From Candidatus Omnitrophica bacterium UBA6233 (GTDB lineage: Bacteria; Omnitrophota; Gorgyraeia; Gygaellales; Profunditerraquicolaceae), in assembly GCA_002440965.1 (NCBI GenBank), contig DJWJ01000035.1, forward strand, positions 1-53,223: a stretch of DNA of 53,223 bases, read 5' to 3'. Numbering within the stretch: the stretch's first letter is position 1; the number at the start of each line of letters is the position of its first letter. Of this stretch, positions 1 through 8,120 are shown piece by piece. A model generated the notes under the pieces. The model was given only the letters and a program-made list of their open reading frames with translations. It was not told where the DNA came from and ran no database searches. A program made the translations under genes and the position numbers.

Positions 1-193
1 AGGATCTATTGACTAATCCCTATTTTGTGATTAGCGCAAGATAGTTTTGGGAATGATTATTTTTAAATTTCTTCTTTGACATCTTGTCTATTGTTATATG
101 GAAGCCTATCGCTTTTTTATCCTGACTTAATTTGTCCGTTTTGTCCGGTCTTTTTTGAGTTATATTGACGTAATTCTTTAACTAATAAAGAGA
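1..193. other. Left edge, no gene seen
   Basis: I see no convincing coding region here. The stretch is AT-rich. It holds a short direct repeat of the word TTTGTCCG around 130-150, and scattered TTGAC words at about 77 and 167 that could be -35 elements of something beyond the left edge. No tRNA, array or long inverted repeat is visible. Confidence 0.5.
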
Positions 194-219
194 CAGCTCT
201 TATCCTTCTAAAAGAGCTG
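194..219 (-). terminator. Rho-independent terminator after the OmpA/DUF2934 pair
   Basis: An 8-bp perfect inverted repeat (CAGCTCTT and AAGAGCTG, 10-nt loop) lies 10 nt beyond the stop of the 230-415 gene. Read on the minus strand, the stem is followed by the U-rich tract TCTCTTTATT. This is the expected form of an intrinsic terminator closing the two-gene unit 437-1108 and 230-415. Confidence 0.75.
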
Positions 220-229
220 GACATTTGTT

Positions 230-415
230 TTATTTCTTTAAATTACCAAGAACCTCTTTTTCTGCCCTAAGCCAAATATCCCAATCTTTACCTTGTGGCT
301 GACCTTCTTTTTCCCAAATAGAATGTGCTTTCTTTTGTACTTCCTCAGGAGATACCTCCGACTTATTAAGAGATTCTTTTTGCTTCAATGAAGTATTTCT
401 TATCTTTCCGGACAT
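230..415 (-). CDS. DUF2934-type small protein
   Basis: This is a 61-residue hydrophilic protein of unknown role. Residues about 22-54 carry the pattern expected of DUF2934: a helix ending in AHSIWEKEGQPQG, then a short acidic turn, then WLRAEKEV. The conserved Trp, Glu-Gly and Trp-Leu-x-Ala-Glu positions are all present. The first 20 residues are Lys/Ser-rich and look disordered. The start is preceded by an AAGGAGAGG-like ribosome site. It lies 21 nt downstream of the OmpA-like gene in the same direction and shares its terminator, so the two are probably one transcript. The family assignment is from motif recall, and no biochemical function is known to me. Confidence 0.7.
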   Translation of the reverse strand: MSGKIRNTSLKQKESLNKSEVSPEEVQKKAHSIWEKEGQPQGKDWDIWLRAEKEVLGNLKK

Positions 416-436
416 TTTACCTCTCCTTTCTTAATC

Positions 437-1108
437 TTAATTAGCTTTTACCTTGCTTACTTTAGAGGGTAATATAACAATTTCCACTCTTCTGTTTTTC
501 TGCTTATTCTGCGCTGAATCGTTAAGGACTACTGGCCGAAATTCACCGTAACCATTAGCGGATAATCGCTGCGGTTTCACCTTGCATTCGTCAACGAGAT
601 AATGCAAAACCGCCAAAGCTCTGGCCGAAGACAGCTCCCAGTTGGATTTCCAGCCAGAATGCTTTATCGGGTCATTATCGGTGTGTCCTTCGATTGCCAC
701 ATCAGAACTCGGAACATCCCTATTTAGAACTTCAGCCACTTTTCCAAGCGCAGGCTTACCATCCTCTTTTACTTTATCCTTTCCTGAATCAAAAAAAACT
801 TCTGATACAAAAGTTATGACAAGACCACGCTCAGTCATCTTTAGCCTTGCCTTATATTCCCCGATCTCTTTTTTCAGAGATTCTTCGAGCTCCAGCTTTG
901 CCTTTTCGAGCTCAGAAAGTTCCCTGTCTTTTTCTTCAGCCACACGCTCGACTGCTTCAACTTTATCTTTCTGCAGTTGAGATATTCTATATTTTAGATT
1001 GGCATTTTCAACTTCCAACTCATCGGTCCTACGAGCCTTCTGGATATAGGTGCAGCCTGATAAAAGAAAAACTCCGGATAAAACAAAAAATAATAGTCTA
1101 TTTTTCAT
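437..1108 (-). CDS. OmpA-family lipoprotein with coiled coil
   Basis: The 223-residue protein starts with a lipoprotein signal peptide whose lipobox LSGC places the lipidated Cys at residue 19. Residues about 28-95 are a charged heptad-rich coiled coil. The C-terminal half is an OmpA/MotB peptidoglycan-binding domain, with an EGHTDND loop, the ELSSARA helix and a closing NRRVEIVI strand. The likely role is a periplasmic anchor tying a membrane to peptidoglycan. The coiled coil would act as spacer, so a Pal- or MotB-like function is possible. The start has a strong AGGAGGTG ribosome site. No flagellar or Tol genes lie nearby to narrow the role. Confidence 0.85.
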   Translation of the reverse strand: MKNRLLFFVLSGVFLLSGCTYIQKARRTDELEVENANLKYRISQLQKDKVEAVERVAEEKDRELSELEKAKLELEESLKKEIGEYKARLKMTERGLVITFVSEVFFDSGKDKVKEDGKPALGKVAEVLNRDVPSSDVAIEGHTDNDPIKHSGWKSNWELSSARALAVLHYLVDECKVKPQRLSANGYGEFRPVVLNDSAQNKQKNRRVEIVILPSKVSKVKAN

Positions 1109-1158
1109 TATACACCTCCTGTATAAAATAATTATAGATAGGTTAAAGGCATATGCTC

Positions 1159-2286
1159 TTAAATTTTACTCTCAACCGCAAAACTATTAATAAGTTTACA
1201 AAAATTGTTTTTAAACCTATTGTCATGGATAAATGCATTGGCAATTACTTTTGCTCTACCTGAAAGCTTCTTTCTTAAAGCGCGATTTCTTATCAAAGAC
1301 TCGTATTTATTGGAAAAATTACCGTTATTTGCTTCGAAAAATAACGCCGCGTCCTTGAACTTTTCCAAAACCGGTAGTCGATTTAAAAGCAGGGCACTGC
1401 CACAAAATGCTCCTTCGTGGGTACTCAAAGAAAACGACTCGCTTAAAGAGCTGTTTATATATATATCGCTTAAATAATAATACTGGAACAATTCGCTTTT
1501 ATCCAGATGCCTTTTATAAAAGAACTGTCTGTGGAATTTCCTGCACACGCTTAACAATTTCTTATATAAGTCTTTCTCCAGCGACCTACCCACAAAAAAT
1601 AGCTTAAGATGCCGGTGCCTCTCAAGTATTTTAGGCGCTTCTTCAAGCAAAATGTGAGCCCCCTTTATTCTTTCAAGCCTACCTACATAAAGCGAAACAA
1701 TATCATTCCTTTTGATATTATGCATATCCTTTATCTCTTCTACCCTCTTTCTGTCTACCCTAAAGGTTTCAACCGCATTCTCAATAACAACCACCTTATC
1801 TATAAAAGAGGGGAAATACCTGATAAAATTATCGTATTCATAAGCAGAAGGACAAATTATCCTATCCGCCAATTCAATCATCTTCTCCTGATTATGCAAA
1901 AAGTGGTTTAACGTCCTAAACCCGGATTCTTTCTCTCTTCTTAATATACTATGAAAATGGTATATAATTTTAGGCTTTCTTCCTTTTTGTGTCTTAATTT
2001 TCTTAAGCTCTTTAGTCCAGTTCACAAAATGATGGATTATGTGGCCAAATTTACACCAGTCATATTCCCTTAAGAACGCCCCGAGATTGTGGTAATGCTT
2101 TATGGAATAATCCGGAAATAACAATTTAACAGGATATTTCCTGGCAAAATCAGGGCTTATAAGAACATAAGTTTCATAGCCCATAGCCAATAGAACATTC
2201 CTGCTCTGCTCTACAATCTGCCCCACTCCGCCACAGTACGACTTGCTGGTGGGATATTCAAATGAAATAAGAAGTATTTTCTTCAT
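1159..2286 (-). CDS. Glycosyltransferase family 4 (GT-B fold)
   Basis: The 375-residue protein has the two-domain GT-B layout. The N-terminal Rossmann half opens with a KILLISFEYP strand and a GGVGQ loop, the glycogen/starch-synthase-like acceptor side. The C-terminal half has LYVGRLERIKG and, further on, ESFSLSTHEGAFCG, the usual E-x7-E donor-binding region of GT4 enzymes. It probably transfers a sugar from a nucleotide donor to a surface polysaccharide or lipid. Donor and acceptor cannot be read from sequence. It stands alone among membrane genes, with no other polysaccharide genes nearby. Confidence 0.8.
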   Translation of the reverse strand: MKKILLISFEYPTSKSYCGGVGQIVEQSRNVLLAMGYETYVLISPDFARKYPVKLLFPDYSIKHYHNLGAFLREYDWCKFGHIIHHFVNWTKELKKIKTQKGRKPKIIYHFHSILRREKESGFRTLNHFLHNQEKMIELADRIICPSAYEYDNFIRYFPSFIDKVVVIENAVETFRVDRKRVEEIKDMHNIKRNDIVSLYVGRLERIKGAHILLEEAPKILERHRHLKLFFVGRSLEKDLYKKLLSVCRKFHRQFFYKRHLDKSELFQYYYLSDIYINSSLSESFSLSTHEGAFCGSALLLNRLPVLEKFKDAALFFEANNGNFSNKYESLIRNRALRKKLSGRAKVIANAFIHDNRFKNNFCKLINSFAVESKI

Positions 2287-2331
2287 AGATTTTGCATGCC
2301 TTTGGACAACTTTAAAATAAATATTATCTAA

Positions 2332-3384
2332 TTATTGCTTAGCTACAAACAGCGTCTGCGTAGGATAGGCAAACTCTATACCGCATTTTTCAAACTCCTC
2401 TTTAATCGCAAAATTAATCTCTTGCTGAATATCCATATATTTGTTGTAATCGGGATTCAAAACAAAATACACGACTTCAAATATTAGGCTGAAATCGCCG
2501 TAGCTAAAAAAATGCGCGCGGTCAAAAGCAGCATCCTTAGTGTTTTTAATGATACGCTCAATAATTTTGGGCATTTCCTTTAACTGTCCAAGAGAAGTTT
2601 GATAAGTTACGCCTAGCCGGAATAAGACGCGCCTTTTCTCCATAAGCTTATAATTTCTGACCCGTGAATCCGTTAGATCCGTATTGGAAAATATTACTTG
2701 CTCCCCTCCTAAGCTACGTATGCGCGTGGTTTTAATTCCAATATACTCAACTGTACCCATAAAGTCACCGATTATAATAAAATCTCCCAGTTTAAATGGC
2801 CGGTCGAATACTATAGAAAAATAACTGAAGAAATCTTTCAAAAGGGCTTGTGCAGCTATAGCCACAGCAATGCCACCAATTCCTAAACCGGCAATGATTG
2901 TGGAGACTTTATAGCCGAGGTTATCCAATAAAATTATAACCGCCATTGCCCAAATTAAGAACTTCATCACATTTAACATTCCACTGAGACTTCGCACTAC
3001 TGTGGCATCTTCTTGTTTTTTTGTTAAATAGATATTTAGGCTGTGGCTAACAAACATAACAATCGCCCGCGTGGCAAAAAAGGTAACTAATACTAACTGC
3101 AGAACATTAATTACCCCGTTTATCACCAAGGGCATTTTCAAAGTCTTTAGACTCAAATAGAAACAGCTAATGAATAAAGCAGGCAAAACAACTCTCTCGA
3201 GAATTTCCACTAATAAATCGTCAAAAGTTGTAGTAGTCATCCTGGCAAATTTCTTAAGCCGTCCTATAATGAAACGCACAATAACTTTAACAAAGAGTAT
3301 GCCCAGAGCTAATGTTAATAAAGCGATGATGTAATCCAAGATACGATTGCCGAAAAATACCTGCTCCAAAATCTTTAAATTCAT
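2332..3384 (-). CDS. mscS: MscS-family mechanosensitive channel
   Basis: The 350-residue protein has about four N-terminal membrane segments, followed by the pore-lining helix pattern AGLGIGGIAVAIAAQALLKDF at about residues 165-185. That Gly/Ala-packed helix is the family hallmark. It is followed by the beta domain (FDRPFKLGDFIIIGDFMG) and a cytoplasmic alpha/beta domain. The role is release of small solutes on hypo-osmotic shock. The length suits a small-conductance YnaI/MscS type with one or two extra helices. It is separated from the yggT gene by an 85-nt gap and probably belongs to the same minus-strand run. Confidence 0.9.
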   Translation of the reverse strand: MNLKILEQVFFGNRILDYIIALLTLALGILFVKVIVRFIIGRLKKFARMTTTTFDDLLVEILERVVLPALFISCFYLSLKTLKMPLVINGVINVLQLVLVTFFATRAIVMFVSHSLNIYLTKKQEDATVVRSLSGMLNVMKFLIWAMAVIILLDNLGYKVSTIIAGLGIGGIAVAIAAQALLKDFFSYFSIVFDRPFKLGDFIIIGDFMGTVEYIGIKTTRIRSLGGEQVIFSNTDLTDSRVRNYKLMEKRRVLFRLGVTYQTSLGQLKEMPKIIERIIKNTKDAAFDRAHFFSYGDFSLIFEVVYFVLNPDYNKYMDIQQEINFAIKEEFEKCGIEFAYPTQTLFVAKQ

Positions 3385-3469
3385 AACAGCTTTCCTCCTA
3401 TAAATACTAAATACAAGTATTCCGATAAAAAAATAACCGAATCATGCCCTAACCACCGGCAGGTTCACG

Positions 3470-3772
3470 CTACCTTAGCCTTACCGCCAAATCAATCAGA
3501 GATCTTATTAAAAAGGATTTTAAAAACATGATTGCCAAAAACGCAATTATCGGTGAAATATCTATACCGAATTTCAAGTTCAAAGGCAATATCTTCCTAA
3601 TCGGATAAAGTATTGGTTCGGTTGCCTTATATAGGAACTGAACTATGAAGTTATGCGGATCGGGGCTAACCCAGCTAATCAGAGCGCGGATTAAGATTAA
3701 CCAATAAAGTATAGAAAACCCGACATCCAGAATTCGCGCTAAGGCGATTAAGAAGTTAGACAAAACAAACAT
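3470..3772 (-). CDS. yggT: YggT family membrane protein
   Basis: This is a 100-residue protein with two hydrophobic segments (about residues 8-30 and 70-92). They flank a loop carrying SWVSPDPHNFIVQFLYKATEPILYPIRK, in which the SWxxPDP and TEP(I/L)L motifs mark the YggT family. The family is linked to cell shape, osmotic stress and division in other bacteria, but its mechanism is unclear. A ribosome site AAGGAT precedes the ATG. It lies 39 nt downstream of hflC, so it is likely the third gene of an hflK-hflC-yggT run. Confidence 0.85.
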   Translation of the reverse strand: MFVLSNFLIALARILDVGFSILYWLILIRALISWVSPDPHNFIVQFLYKATEPILYPIRKILPLNLKFGIDISPIIAFLAIMFLKSFLIRSLIDLAVRLR

Positions 3773-3811
3773 GGTATATCCTTTTATCTATAGCGGCGGG
3801 ATTTTAAGTTT

Positions 3812-4771
3812 TTATTTATCCAGAGCCTTAAGGTATTTATAGTAATCGCTATCAGTAGTCAAAACCAGTATCGAATTTTCGTCAATAGTACCTTTATATG
3901 TTTCTAATGTCTTAAGGAACGAGTAAAATTCGGGATTCTGGGAATAAGAGCTGGCGTAAATATTAATTGCCTCAGCATCAGCTTTCCCTATGAGAGACTG
4001 CGCCTGCCGGTAGGCTTCCGAAGTAATCAATTTTAACTCTTTACCGGTCTGGCCTTCAATCTCGGCAGATTTGCCAAATCCTTCTGAGCGGTATTTCTCG
4101 GCAGCGCGCTTTCTTTCAGCAATCATCCGGTCATATACCTTGTTGCGCACTTCTTCTACATAATTTATACGCTTTATACGCACATCCATAATCTCAATCC
4201 CGTATTGCGGAGCGAGAACTTTTGTTTTTTCTAATATGGCACGAGTTAATTTTTGCCTTCCCGTTTCAATACGTTCCAAAGCTTCCTCGCTGACAATAGC
4301 ATCATCCCCGAGATCCTTACTTTCCAGTATACGGTTTGAGTCCCTTACCGCTTCAACCAAAAGATTCCCCGTAACAGCATCCCTGGTAGCTGAATTAATA
4401 ATATCATTTAAGCGACTGCTAGCGCTTGACTCATTACCTACAGACTGTAAAAACTTCAACGCGTCCACTATCTTCCAGCGTGCCATTGTATCTACCCAGA
4501 TATATTTTTTGTCTTTTGTAGGTATCTGATTCGGATCACCGTCCCATTCCAGAAGCCTCTTCTCAAAATAATGCGCCTGTTGAATAAGAGGCGTTTTAAA
4601 ATGCAGGCCCGCGGATATTATCGGCTCTCCCACTGGCTTGCCAAACTGGGTAATCACTACTTGCTTGGTTTCATCTACAATAAATAATGCCCCGCTTGCA
4701 AACGCAAGGAAAATAATTATAGCCAGGAAAGAAACTAACCCCAAAATTGTCCCTAATTTGCCTTCTTTCAT
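3812..4771 (-). CDS. hflC: HflC, SPFH-domain modulator of membrane proteolysis
   Basis: The 319-residue protein has one N-terminal membrane anchor (about residues 8-30), then a band-7/SPFH domain starting DETKQVVITQFGKPVGEP. A long helical region rich in Glu, Lys and Ala follows (YDRMIAERKRAAEKYRSEGFG), the typical HflC stalk. With HflK it forms a large cage around FtsH in known bacteria and modulates membrane protein degradation. Its ATG overlaps the hflK stop by 4 nt (ATGA), showing translational coupling. FtsH itself is not in the window. Confidence 0.93.
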   Translation of the reverse strand: MKEGKLGTILGLVSFLAIIIFLAFASGALFIVDETKQVVITQFGKPVGEPIISAGLHFKTPLIQQAHYFEKRLLEWDGDPNQIPTKDKKYIWVDTMARWKIVDALKFLQSVGNESSASSRLNDIINSATRDAVTGNLLVEAVRDSNRILESKDLGDDAIVSEEALERIETGRQKLTRAILEKTKVLAPQYGIEIMDVRIKRINYVEEVRNKVYDRMIAERKRAAEKYRSEGFGKSAEIEGQTGKELKLITSEAYRQAQSLIGKADAEAINIYASSYSQNPEFYSFLKTLETYKGTIDENSILVLTTDSDYYKYLKALDK

Positions 4772-5769
4772 TGTTTAAGCTCTCCTTTCTTGCCTATATC
4801 TAATAACGGCAATATGGAAGATTGCCTTGGGTCAATGATATATTTTTCCTTTGCTTTAGGTAAAACTTCAGCGAGTGTCTCAAGGTATAGCCTCTTACGG
4901 GTAATCTCCGGAGCTTTTTTATATTCCCCTAAAGTCACCAAAAACCGGTCTGACTCCCCCTTAGCCCTATTTATCTTATCAAGGGAATACCCTTCTGCCT
5001 CGCGGATAGTCCGTTCCGCTTCTCCTTTGGCTTTCGGTATGGTTTTATTATAAGCCTCCCAGGCCTGATTAATCATTTTTTCTTTTTCCTGCTTTGCCTC
5101 ATTTACTTCGTTAAAAGCCGGTTTTACTTTATCAGGAGGATTTACATCCAGCAATTTCACTGTAATAACCTGCACTCCTGTCTGGTAATCATCCAGAATC
5201 TTTTGCATCTCGATTTGAGCTAGATGATCTATTTCTTCTCTTTTAATAGTCAATACCTCATCCACAGTATAATCTCCCACAAATCGGCGCATAACTATTT
5301 CAGAAACATCCCTTATAACCTTAAGGGGGTCACGCACGACAAAAAGTAGTTTTATAGGGTCTTTTATCTTAAATTGCACAATCCAACGCACATCAAGTAT
5401 GTTCAGGTCCCCTGTAAGCATAAGAGACTCCTCAAGGTCTGATCCATAAGAATACCCTGTTCTTGACCCTGCGTTTGTGTTTCTAACCCCAAACTCTTCC
5501 TTAAAAATCTTTTCTACCTTGATAGGGGTTACTTTATCAATCCCAAAAGGAATCTTAGTATGTAGCCCTGGCGAACTTAAGCCGAGATATTTACCGAACC
5601 TCTGTATTACGCCTACCTCATCTGGCCCTATTGAATAGACCACACCTTTTAGCCCCATAATAACAACCAGGCCCAAAACTATCCAAGGGATATACCTACT
5701 GTAATTAAAAAACTTCTTTTTGCCTATATCAATTATTTCATCAGGACTAGGGGGATTTTGCCAATCCAT
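4768..5769 (-). CDS. hflK: HflK, SPFH-domain partner of HflC
   Basis: The 333-residue protein begins MDWQNPPSPDEI. It has one membrane segment (about 24-46), a band-7 domain starting SIGPDEVGVIQRFGKYLG, and a helical stalk with NPPDKVKPAFNEVNEAKQEKE, a strong HflK signature. I chose the ATG at 5769 because AGAAAGGAG lies just before it. An open frame continues upstream to 5826 but would begin inside a stem-loop. The Gly-rich N-terminal segment of proteobacterial HflK is missing. A terminator-like hairpin sits in the leader (5801-5839), so expression may be controlled by attenuation. Confidence 0.93.
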   Translation of the reverse strand: MDWQNPPSPDEIIDIGKKKFFNYSRYIPWIVLGLVVIMGLKGVVYSIGPDEVGVIQRFGKYLGLSSPGLHTKIPFGIDKVTPIKVEKIFKEEFGVRNTNAGSRTGYSYGSDLEESLMLTGDLNILDVRWIVQFKIKDPIKLLFVVRDPLKVIRDVSEIVMRRFVGDYTVDEVLTIKREEIDHLAQIEMQKILDDYQTGVQVITVKLLDVNPPDKVKPAFNEVNEAKQEKEKMINQAWEAYNKTIPKAKGEAERTIREAEGYSLDKINRAKGESDRFLVTLGEYKKAPEITRKRLYLETLAEVLPKAKEKYIIDPRQSSILPLLDIGKKGELKQ

Positions 5770-5800
5770 AAACAACTCCTTTCTAATTTCTGTAACTGCA

Positions 5801-5839
5801 CAAAAATAAAAGACCGCCACTGCCAATAGCAGATGGCGG
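5801..5839 (-). terminator. Terminator or attenuator hairpin before hflK
   Basis: On the minus strand a stem forms between positions 5839-5829 and 5823-5814 (CCGCCATCTGC with GCAGTGGCGG, one bulged base). It is followed at once by TCTTTTATTTTTG. This is a textbook intrinsic terminator, ending about 19 nt before the hflK ribosome site. It could close the uup transcript. If the promoter at 5911-5938 is real, it would instead lie in the hflK leader and act as an attenuator. Confidence 0.65.
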
Positions 5840-5874
5840 CCCGACCATCTAAACCTTCAGGAAATTTTCCTGAA
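5831..5874 (-). promoter_or_regulatory. Alternative stem and palindrome upstream of the hflK terminator
   Basis: Two further structures precede the terminator in transcription order. One is a perfect 9-bp inverted repeat with a 1-nt centre (5856-5874, arms TTCAGGAAA and TTTCCTGAA). The other is AGATGG at 5850-5845, which can pair with CCATCT at 5836-5831. That second pairing would consume the 5' arm of the terminator stem, the arrangement expected of an antiterminator. The functional reading is inference. The block could also be a decayed copy of the palindromic repeat family seen elsewhere. Confidence 0.35.
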
Positions 5875-5910
5875 CCCTTATTTTTTACTATAAAATCTTA
5901 TATATGATTT

Positions 5911-5938
5911 AGTTTACTATTATTAAATTTATTGTCAA
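5911..5938 (-). promoter_or_regulatory. Candidate sigma70 promoter for hflK-hflC
   Basis: On the minus strand a perfect -35 TTGACA (5938-5933) and a weaker -10 TAAACT (5916-5911) are 16 nt apart. The predicted transcript starts near 5904, giving a leader of about 135 nt that contains the palindrome and terminator-like stem. The -10 matches consensus at four of six positions. Confidence 0.5.
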
Positions 5939-6029
5939 GCATAATCGTAAATCCCTTTGGGAATGATACCATACATCGTTACCCCCTCCCTGGGGATTAT
6001 CAAAGGAAGGGTTTTATGTTAAAAATAAT

Positions 6030-6045
6030 CAGGGGACAGCCCCTG
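6030..6045. repeat. GGGGACA-type palindrome at the uup 3' end
   Basis: The 16-bp CAGGGGACAGCCCCTG has 6-bp perfect arms (CAGGGG and CCCCTG) around a 4-nt loop. It sits 2 nt beyond the uup stop. It shares the GGGGACA core with the elements at 7960-8031, 11558-11746 and 33522-33553, so I class it as a short member of that repeat family. Confidence 0.6.
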
Positions 6046-6047
6046 TT

Positions 6048-7943
6048 TTACAGGTCAGAGAGGGTTTCGAGGTATTCCCAACGGAGGTTGGCTTGGTCGA
6101 TTTCAACAGAGAGTTCGGCGGAGCGGGATTCGGCTTTAGCTCTCTCTTCAGGGCTTTTTTGATAAAAACCGATATCCGCGAATAAAGCATAGAGCGCATT
6201 TTGCTCCTCCTCCAGCTTCTCTATTTTTAAAGGAAGCTCGTCTAATTCCTTCTGTTCCTTGAAAGTGAGCTTGCGCGGAACAATCGGCTTTTCTTTTTTG
6301 ATTGGCTCTTTCTTAATCTTAGCTTTTGGCGGCTCAGGCGCTGCTTCAGGATGGCGCTGGCTTAACCAATCATCATAGCCTCCGGGATATTCATTAACCA
6401 CCCCATCCCCTTCCAAAACAATAGTCGAGGTAACTACATTATTCAGGAATTGCCGGTCGTGGCTAACCAAAAGCAAAGTGCCGTCATACTCCGCGAGTAA
6501 TTCTTCCAAAAGCTCCAAAGTCTCGATATCCAAATCATTGGTCGGCTCATCCATCACCAGCACGTTAGAAGGCTTGGAAAAAAGCTTGGCTAAAAGCAGA
6601 CGATTACGCTCGCCTCCGGAAAGAACTTTAACCTTGGTCCGGATGCGGCCGGGTGAAAAAAGAAAATCCTGCAAGTATCCCAAGATGTGCCGGGGCTTGC
6701 CGTTAATAATTATAGTTTCGCTGGAATCATTGATATTCTCCGCCACGGTTTTTTCTTCGTCTAATTGTTCGCGCAACTGGTCGTAATAAGCAATCTCTAA
6801 GTTAGTGCCCTGGACAATCTTTCCTCTCTGCGGATCAAGCTTACCTAAAAGAATACGTAAAAGTGTGGTTTTGCCGCTGCCATTGGAGCCAATCACGCCA
6901 ATCTTATCGTGGCGCATAATGGTGGTAGAAAAATCGCGGATCAGACATTTGGCGCCGTAACTAAAATGCAATTGAAAGGCTTTGATTACCTTATGCCCGG
7001 AGAGAACAGATTGCTGGGCGCGCATGCGCACCAAACCCTCTTCCTTGCGTTGAGTCTTCTTCTCTTGCCTTAAACGCTCAAGAGCCTTGACTCTTCCTTC
7101 ATTACGGCAACGCCGGGCCTTGACTCCCTGGCGAATCCAGACCTCTTCTTCGGCTAACTTCTTATCAAAATGCTTCCATTCGGATTCTTCCATATCCAAG
7201 GCTGCTTGTTTACGCTCCAGGAAAGTCTTATAATCGCAGGACCAGCTAAAAATCCTGCCCCGGTCAAGTTCAACAATCCGGGTTGCCAAATGCCGCATAA
7301 ACATCCGGTCGTGGGTAACAAAAAATACTGTTCCGGGATAATCAGCTAAAAATCCTTCCAGCCAATTAATTGAATCGATATCCAAGTGATTGGTCGGCTC
7401 ATCCAAGAGCAAAACTTCCGGTTTTAACACAAGCGCCCTGGCTAAGAGCGCCCGGCGTTTCTGCCCGCCGGAAAGGCTTTGGAAATCGCTATCGGCGTCC
7501 AGTTTCATTTTGGAGATAACATTTTCAACCTGATTATTCACATCCCAGCTGGCAGTATGATCCAACTCTGCCTGTAAATCATCCAACTGGCGAAGCAATT
7601 CTTGGGAGTGTTCGGTATGCAGACGATGGGTAAGCTGATGGTAGCGGCTTAACAGATTTGCCCGCTCTCCCAGGCCGGAGAGAACAATATCATAAACATT
7701 GCCTTCGATATTGCCCGGAACTTCCTGAGGAAGATGCGTGACTTGAATACCTTTTTGCAGGACTACCTGGCCGCTATCCGGCGAAAGTTCGCCAGCCATC
7801 ACTTTCATTAGAGTAGTTTTACCTGCGCCGTTACGGCCAAGCAAAGCAATCCGCTCTCCCGGCTCTACCTGCAAGCTTAGCTGGTCGAAAATAAGCGGGC
7901 CGCTGAATTTTAAATTAAGTTCCTGTAAACTGATTAGTGCCAT
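6048..7943 (-). CDS. uup: ABC-F ATPase, Uup type
   Basis: The 631-residue protein holds two ABC ATPase domains in tandem and no membrane segment. Walker A motifs are GRNGAGKTT and GSNGSGKTT. The signature motifs are LSGGQKRR and LSGGERNR. The Walker B motifs are LLLDEPTNHLD and LVMDEPTNDLD, each on the expected spacing. The linker between the domains is basic and Arg-rich. The last ~75 residues form the coiled-coil hairpin characteristic of Uup. ABC-F proteins act on the ribosome, and Uup is linked to ribosome function and to suppressing transposon excision. I chose the ATG at 7943 (MALISLQEL) because the upstream extension starts inside a repeat. Confidence 0.9.
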   Translation of the reverse strand: MALISLQELNLKFSGPLIFDQLSLQVEPGERIALLGRNGAGKTTLMKVMAGELSPDSGQVVLQKGIQVTHLPQEVPGNIEGNVYDIVLSGLGERANLLSRYHQLTHRLHTEHSQELLRQLDDLQAELDHTASWDVNNQVENVISKMKLDADSDFQSLSGGQKRRALLARALVLKPEVLLLDEPTNHLDIDSINWLEGFLADYPGTVFFVTHDRMFMRHLATRIVELDRGRIFSWSCDYKTFLERKQAALDMEESEWKHFDKKLAEEEVWIRQGVKARRCRNEGRVKALERLRQEKKTQRKEEGLVRMRAQQSVLSGHKVIKAFQLHFSYGAKCLIRDFSTTIMRHDKIGVIGSNGSGKTTLLRILLGKLDPQRGKIVQGTNLEIAYYDQLREQLDEEKTVAENINDSSETIIINGKPRHILGYLQDFLFSPGRIRTKVKVLSGGERNRLLLAKLFSKPSNVLVMDEPTNDLDIETLELLEELLAEYDGTLLLVSHDRQFLNNVVTSTIVLEGDGVVNEYPGGYDDWLSQRHPEAAPEPPKAKIKKEPIKKEKPIVPRKLTFKEQKELDELPLKIEKLEEEQNALYALFADIGFYQKSPEERAKAESRSAELSVEIDQANLRWEYLETLSDL

Positions 7944-7959
7944 AAAACCTCGGTAATAC

Positions 7960-8031
7960 GCAGGGGACACTTTCCTGTCCAGTCTGCGTTTCTAAGTGAG
8001 GATAACCAAGGGGACAGAAAATGTCCCCTGC
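7960..8031. repeat. 72-bp GGGGACA mini-element with inverted ends
   Basis: The element is bounded by perfect 10-bp inverted termini, GCAGGGGACA at 7960 and TGTCCCCTGC ending at 8031. Internal copies of the same words (TTTCCTGTCC and GGGGACAGAAAA) are also present. It fills the gap between the uup start and the toxin-antitoxin pair and would fold into a long hairpin. The layout resembles REP/BIME-like elements mobilised by Y1 transposases, but no transposase is in the window. Confidence 0.7.
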
Positions 8032-8067
8032 CAAGTGATAAAGCTGTTTTTAATCTTGCTGAAGGGT

Positions 8068-8111
8068 GGAAAAATCAGGGGGCGCTTCTAGAAGCGCCCC
8101 CTGATTTTTCC
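8068..8111. terminator. Perfect 44-bp palindrome, likely bidirectional terminator
   Basis: Positions 8068-8111 form a perfect palindrome with 22-nt arms, GC-rich in the centre (GGGGGCGCTTCT) and flanked by A5/T5 tracts. It begins 9 nt past the toxin stop. On the minus strand the stem ends in a run of Ts, so it can terminate transcription from the toxin-antitoxin operon, and it would work in either direction. Its perfect symmetry also suggests recent mobility or strong selection. Confidence 0.8.
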
Positions 8112-8120
8112 TAGTTTTAT

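Noticed and set aside
847..1131. Plus-strand open frame over the OmpA-like gene
   Set aside because: It is fully antisense to a gene with a clear lipobox and OmpA domain, and its own translation has no recognisable motif or ribosome site.
6048..7943. Drug transporter reading of the ABC protein
   Set aside because: It has two ABC domains, no membrane segment and a Uup-type coiled coil, so it is an ABC-F factor rather than a transporter.
7944..7970. Longer uup start at 7970
   Set aside because: It begins in the palindromic mini-element at 7960 with a GTG codon and adds a non-conserved nine residues. The ATG at 7943 is preferred.
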